From contig JBGVKZ010000027.1 in the NCBI GenBank assembly GCA_045124055.1, positions 1-64,000 of the forward strand: DNA of 64,000 bases, in the 5' to 3' direction. Below are positions 60,508 to 64,000 of this stretch, piece by piece; the first letter of the stretch is position 1; each line of letters begins with the position of its first letter. A model generated the notes under the pieces. That model was not told the DNA's origin. It searched no databases and saw only the letters and a program-made list of their open reading frames with translations. This stretch comes from CALZKI01 sp045124055. Lineage in GTDB: Bacteria; Bacillota; Clostridia; Lachnospirales; Lachnospiraceae. Both the position numbers and the translations under genes were made by a program.

Positions 60508-61350
60508 ATGAAAAGAACACTAAAAGAATTAACAATTAAAGACAACTTTATGTTTGGGGCAGTTATGAGCAAACCAGAAAACTGTCAAAGATTTCTTGAA
60601 TTGATACTACACATTACCATTGAAAATGTAGAAGTTAATTTAGAGCATAGTATAGTCTATCACCCTGAATACAAGGGAATCCGTTTAGATGTATATGCAA
60701 AAGATGAGAATAAAACACATTATAATGTGGAAATGCAGGCAATTAGAGAAAATGCCATTGGAAAAAGAGCAAGATATTATCATAGTCAGATAGATATGGA
60801 ACTTTTACTTAGTGGTGAGGAGTATGAAAAACTACCAAATACATATGTGATTTTTATTTGTGATTTTGACCCTTTTCTGAAAGAAAAATACTGCTATACC
60901 TTTGACAATAGATGTCTTGAAGATAAAGATTTGAGTATGCAAGATGGTGTAAAAAGTATTTTTTTAAGTACGAGAGGGAAAAATAGAAATGAAGTATCCA
61001 AAGAGTTGGTTAATTTTCTTGATTATGTGAAAGCGGATTTGGAAGAAAGTACGAAAGACTTTCAAGACGATTTTGTAAGACAATTACAAAGTAGTGTTCA
61101 AAGCATAAAGTTAAGTAGAAAGATGGAGGAAAAGTTTATGATTTTACACGAAATGCTTAGAGATGAACGTGCAGAAGGTAAAGCAGAAGGTAAAGCAGAA
61201 GCAATCCTTGACCTGCTTCAAGACCTTGGAAAAATTTCGGACGATCTAAAAGAAAAAATCATAAGCGAACAGGATACAGTACTTCTACTTAAGTGGTTAA
61301 AACTGGCTGCAAAGTCAGAGACAATTCAGCAATTTGAAAAAAGTATGTAA
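60508..61350 (+). CDS. Rpn family PD-(D/E)XK nuclease/putative transposase
   Basis: The 280-residue protein matches the Rpn (recombination-promoting nuclease) family: LTIKDNFMFGAVMS at the start, then the nuclease core IRLDVYAKD followed by YNVEMQ with the D, E and Q positions, GKRARYYHSQIDMELL, and FLSTRGKN. The C-terminus has RAEGKAEGKAEA, the tandem EGKAEG stretch usual in this family. GGAGG precedes ATG 60508. Such genes are widespread and often near rearranged segments; the transposase label is historical. Confidence 0.88.
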   Translation: MKRTLKELTIKDNFMFGAVMSKPENCQRFLELILHITIENVEVNLEHSIVYHPEYKGIRLDVYAKDENKTHYNVEMQAIRENAIGKRARYYHSQIDMELLLSGEEYEKLPNTYVIFICDFDPFLKEKYCYTFDNRCLEDKDLSMQDGVKSIFLSTRGKNRNEVSKELVNFLDYVKADLEESTKDFQDDFVRQLQSSVQSIKLSRKMEEKFMILHEMLRDERAEGKAEGKAEAILDLLQDLGKISDDLKEKIISEQDTVLLLKWLKLAAKSETIQQFEKSM

Positions 61351-61604
61351 CAAAGATTTCTATTTATCTTAAAATTCAAATGGCATATGTTTTTTATAAG
61401 CATATGCTGTCGTTAACTATTATTCAGGCCAATTCAGGCAGAAAATCAATTCAAAATGCAGAGGAATTCTATATAGCATTTTTATATGAGACTATCTAAG
61501 AGTGCAGCAAAGCAAAAACTATTAAATAATGAAAAAATTTCCTTCCAAGTTATTGCATAATGCCTGGGATATATAGCTAGAGATATAGCCCTATATATAT
61601 TTTC
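61351..61604. other. A+T-rich intergenic stretch
   Basis: The gap holds a weak hairpin (GCATATG at 61383-61389, CATATGC at 61401-61407) that could end the Rpn transcript, and two nearby ATTCAGGC copies near 61422-61440. No reading frame was found. The promoter of the transporter gene follows. Confidence 0.4.
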
Positions 61605-61633
61605 TTGATACTCCCGAAAAATAGGTGTATAAT
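61605..61633 (+). promoter_or_regulatory. promoter of the OFA transporter gene
   Basis: TTGATA at 61605-61610 and TATAAT at 61628-61633 are 17 bp apart. Confidence 0.75.
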
Positions 61634-61714
61634 AATTGTGTTTGAGATATTACAAAATAGCAGACTTTGGAAAGAACTCAGACAAAAGAAAAAAGGACAA
61701 AGGAAGTAAAATTT

Positions 61715-63076
61715 ATGGGAGAAAACGTGAAAAAGTCCGGTGGCTGGCGTACAAATAAATGGGTTCGTGCGGCAATTCCGGCATTGTTGTTACATTGTAG
61801 TATTGGTACAGTGTATTGTTGGTCAATCTTTAGTCAGGAAATCGCTGACTATATTGGATTTTCAAAAAGTGCGACTGAATGGGCATTCAGCTTTGCAATC
61901 TTTTTCCTCGGTATGTCAGCAGCATTCCTTGGTAATGTAGTAGAAAAAGATATACATAAATCTTCCCTTATTGCAACTATCTGTTTTGCAGTTGGTATGG
62001 CGGGTACAGGTTTATTCATCTGGTACGGCGGACTTCATAAAGGAAGTGCTCTTGCCTTAATTGGTATTTATGTATGTTACGGTTTAATTATGGGTATTGG
62101 TCTTGGTACAGGTTACCTTTCCCCAGTTAAGACATTGATGCTATGGTTCCAGGATAGAAAAGGTCTTGCAACTGGTCTTGCAGTAGCTGGTTTTGGTGCA
62201 GCAAAAGCCATCGCCAGCCCAATTATGCAGTCTTTACTGAAAAACCTTGGAGAAGGCGGCATTTACAAAATGTTCCTGATTCTTGCAGTGGTTTACTTTA
62301 TTATGATGTTTGTAGGTCACTTATTATTGAAAAAGCCAGAAGGTTGGCATGAACCTCAGACAAAGGAAAAAGGTCAGAGCATTATGTCAGTTATTAAGAC
62401 AAAACCAATTATGAACTATGTTGGAATTTGGTTAATGTTCTATATTAACATTACTTGTGGCCTTGCACTTATTTCACAAGAAAAAGCGATTGTAAAATGT
62501 ATCGGTCTTGCAGGTGCAGTTGGTATTATTTCAACTGTTTCCGCAATCTTCAATGCAGGTGGACGTCTTGGTTTCTCTGCTTGGGCAGATACAATGAAAG
62601 ATAGAAATACAATTTATAAATTAATTTTTATCCTTTCTATTGTACTTACTGGTGCAGTTATGTTAACTGGTGGTATTGAAAACGGAAATGGTAATACAGT
62701 ACTGATGATTCTTGTTTTGGCATTAATCTTTGTAGTGAATGCAGGATACGGCGGTGGTTTCTCCAATGTACCGACTCTTCTTTCCGACCATTATGGAATG
62801 GGAAGCATCAGTGCGATTCATGGAATCACCTTATCAGCTTGGGCATTTGCCGGATTAACAGGTAATCAGTTAGCAACATGGATTGTCAACCATTTTGGCG
62901 AAACTGTGATAGTAGACGGCTACGAAGTAAACCCAGTAGGTTATCAGTGCGTATTGTACGCAACAATCGTGCTTTACGCCATTGCATTCATTCTTTCCTT
63001 AGTATTTGTAAAACCGACAGATAAAGCTTTAGAAGCAAAAGCGGCTAAAAAAGCGGCTAAAGCACAACAGGAATAA
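61715..63076 (+). CDS. OFA family MFS transporter (oxalate/formate antiporter-like)
   Basis: The 453-residue protein has twelve membrane helices of the major facilitator type. The OFA family marks are the first helix with SIGTVYCWSIFSQ, FFLGMSAAFLG, and GTGYLSPVKTLMLWFQDRKG followed by ATGLAVAGFGAAK. It exchanges organic anions, possibly oxalate, formate or lactate. AGGAAG lies 8 bp before ATG 61715; a frame start at 61667 lies in the leader. Poly-Ala/Lys C-terminal tail. Single gene; substrate not predictable. Confidence 0.88.
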   Translation: MGENVKKSGGWRTNKWVRAAIPALLLHCSIGTVYCWSIFSQEIADYIGFSKSATEWAFSFAIFFLGMSAAFLGNVVEKDIHKSSLIATICFAVGMAGTGLFIWYGGLHKGSALALIGIYVCYGLIMGIGLGTGYLSPVKTLMLWFQDRKGLATGLAVAGFGAAKAIASPIMQSLLKNLGEGGIYKMFLILAVVYFIMMFVGHLLLKKPEGWHEPQTKEKGQSIMSVIKTKPIMNYVGIWLMFYINITCGLALISQEKAIVKCIGLAGAVGIISTVSAIFNAGGRLGFSAWADTMKDRNTIYKLIFILSIVLTGAVMLTGGIENGNGNTVLMILVLALIFVVNAGYGGGFSNVPTLLSDHYGMGSISAIHGITLSAWAFAGLTGNQLATWIVNHFGETVIVDGYEVNPVGYQCVLYATIVLYAIAFILSLVFVKPTDKALEAKAAKKAAKAQQE

Positions 63077-63118
63077 AAAAACTTATAGCACAGAATAAAA
63101 GTGTAAAAATGTAATAAG

Positions 63119-63172
63119 AAAACCACGACATAAGATACTGAAAAACAGTATTTTGTGATTCGTGGTTTTTTG
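63119..63172 (+). terminator. terminator of the transporter gene
   Basis: AAAACCACG ending at 63127 pairs with CGTGGTTTT starting at 63161, with an inner ATACTG/CAGTAT hairpin, and TTTTTTG follows. Confidence 0.8.
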
Positions 63173-63189
63173 TTTGTCTGATAAAGCTT

Positions 63190-63217
63190 TTGACACTTTT
63201 TTGACATTTTCGTGACA
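63190..63217. promoter_or_regulatory. PhoB/PhoP-like operator: three TGACA repeats, 11-bp step
   Basis: TGACA occurs at 63191, 63202 and 63213, each preceded by TT or CG, exactly 11 bp apart. OmpR-family activators such as PhoB/PhoP bind tandem half-sites with this step, and the PhoB half-site read in reverse is TGACAG. A good TATAAT (63249-63254) without a recognisable -35 follows at an activator-type distance. The next gene is a ruined OmpR-type regulator. Confidence 0.55.
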
Positions 63218-63293
63218 AAATTAAGAAGAGTATTTTCCAACAGTATTTTATAATAAAGCTATATTGCAATAAAAATCATCAGGGAGGAAACTT

Positions 63294-63763
63294 ATGTCAA
63301 AAGTAATTTATGCGGCAGATGATGAAAAAAATATCCGAGAATTGCTTGGCGTTTTTTTTACAGGACGCAGGATATGAAGTAGAGCTATTTTCAGAAGAAT
63401 CGAGTTAGAACATAAGGAGTCCATAGGGCAAGAGATGGTTCTTGGGGATTTATACATTTCGGGCTACGAGAAGAAAATATATTGCAAAAATAAGGAAGAT
63501 AGTATGGAGCTAAGTGCCACAGAATTTTCCTTACTTTCCTATTTTGCTCAAAATCCTAGAAAAGCTGTTTCCAGAGAGGAATGCTTAATGAATGTCTGGG
63601 GCATTGATGCAGATGTGGAAACAAGAGTAGTGGATGAAACCATTCGTAAAATTCGAAAAAATTAAATATTTTAGATTGTCAGGTACGCATTGAAACCGTT
63701 TGGGGACACGGATACCGAATGGTAGAACCTTTGGGGAAACAATATGAGGGAAAAGAAAATTAG
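63294..63763 (+). pseudogene. OmpR-family response regulator, wrecked
   Basis: After GGGAGG and ATG 63294 come KVIYAADDEKNIRELLGVF, a receiver start. An extra T in the T8 run near 63352-63359 shifts the frame; the continuation DAGYEVELFSEES is in another frame and is followed by TAG. The middle of the receiver, including the phospho-acceptor, is missing. From about 63435 a winged-helix domain remains (LGDLYISGYEKKIYCKN, FSLLSYFAQNPRKAVSREE, VDETIRKIRK), then a second frameshift before RIETVWGHGYRM. Two frameshifts plus a deletion make function impossible for the full protein; a lone winged-helix piece (76 codons) could still be made. Confidence 0.8.
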
Positions 63764-63978
63764 GCTTTTTTTATGGATATTGCTCCTGCTAATTGCAGTA
63801 CTATGTACCACGGGAATACACCGTAAATGTAAGAACAGGGGTTGCAATTTTTATGGCAGCTCCGGACCAACTACTAGAATTTGTAGGAAAAATAAAAGTC
63901 ATAAATGAAAATGGCGTGAAATTCAGTGTGTGGCTAAAAAGCGTGAAAAAATGGATTGAGAGGGATAAAAATGAATGA
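63744..63978 (+). pseudogene. remnant of the partner sensor kinase gene, fused to an unknown tail
   Basis: ATG 63744 lies inside the end of the regulator gene, as is usual for regulator-kinase pairs. It gives MREKKIRLFLWILLLLIAVL, one signal/membrane helix, and then runs into nonsense and stops at about 63908. From 63793 another frame (YTVNVRTGVAIFMAAPDQL, then KFSVWLKSVKKWIERDKNE) is open to 63978 and could be the end of a different gene. The kinase body is absent, so a deletion joined two genes. Confidence 0.55.
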
Positions 63979-64000
63979 AAGAGAAAAAAAGTTATTGGAA
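63971..64000 (+). CDS. start of a gene cut by the window edge
   Basis: ATG 63971 follows GAGAGGG by 7 bp and opens MNEREKKLLE before the window ends. It overlaps the preceding stop by 8 bp. Ten codons are too few to identify the product. Confidence 0.45.
   Translation, partial: MNEREKKLLE

Overview
The window reads as chromosome of a low-G+C, anaerobic, butyrate-forming Firmicute, most likely a gut Lachnospiraceae of the Coprococcus/Butyrivibrio kind. The grounds are the complete order thl-crt-hbd-bcd-etfB-etfA, a phosphate butyryltransferase/butyrate kinase pair, a PPi-dependent phosphofructokinase, surface starch enzymes, and clear SigA-type promoters (TTGACA, 17 bp, TATAAT-like). The genus is an inference from gene content; no rRNA or tRNA gene was recognised.

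Positions 1-7.7 kb are an A+T-rich accessory island: a perfect LexA-type palindrome at a promoter, a small excisionase-like HTH protein, a BcgI-like two-subunit restriction-modification system, an AAA ATPase with a HEPN-like C-terminal motif, a DUF6061-like small protein, an array of seven imperfect stem-loops spaced about 52 bp apart, a PD-(D/E)XK-like protein and an ANT(6)-type aminoglycoside adenylyltransferase.

Positions 7.8-31 kb are mostly core: pfp, a lipoprotein alpha-amylase, a relic of upp, a nitroreductase, three hybrid histidine kinases with receiver proteins, a chemotaxis receptor, nagA, a TrpB2-type synthase, DUF89 and small membrane proteins. The second kinase locus (19.2-23.0 kb) carries both a frameshift and an in-frame stop and looks decayed.

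Positions 31.6-33.0 kb hold the most unusual item: a compact predicted structured RNA closed by a 15-bp perfect stem, followed 30 bp later by a stand-alone reverse transcriptase (YSDD active site) without maturase or endonuclease domains. It is laid out like a retron or DRT defence cassette but matches neither textbook form.

Positions 33-46 kb hold purC, an EIIC-EAL fusion, a family of zinc-ribbon membrane proteins, an EamA exporter, a dGTPase-like HD enzyme, a short-chain reductase, a thioredoxin-reductase-like protein, an SH3/NlpC-P60 wall hydrolase and hpf, with a tight cluster of four DnaA-box-like sites before hpf. Positions 46.5-59 kb are the butyrate and starch block: acetyl-CoA to butyryl-CoA, a surface pullulanase, a CPBP protease, then ptb-buk. 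The end holds small membrane and Tubby-like proteins, an Rpn-family nuclease, an OFA-family transporter and a wrecked two-component system that still has an 11-bp-period TGACA operator.
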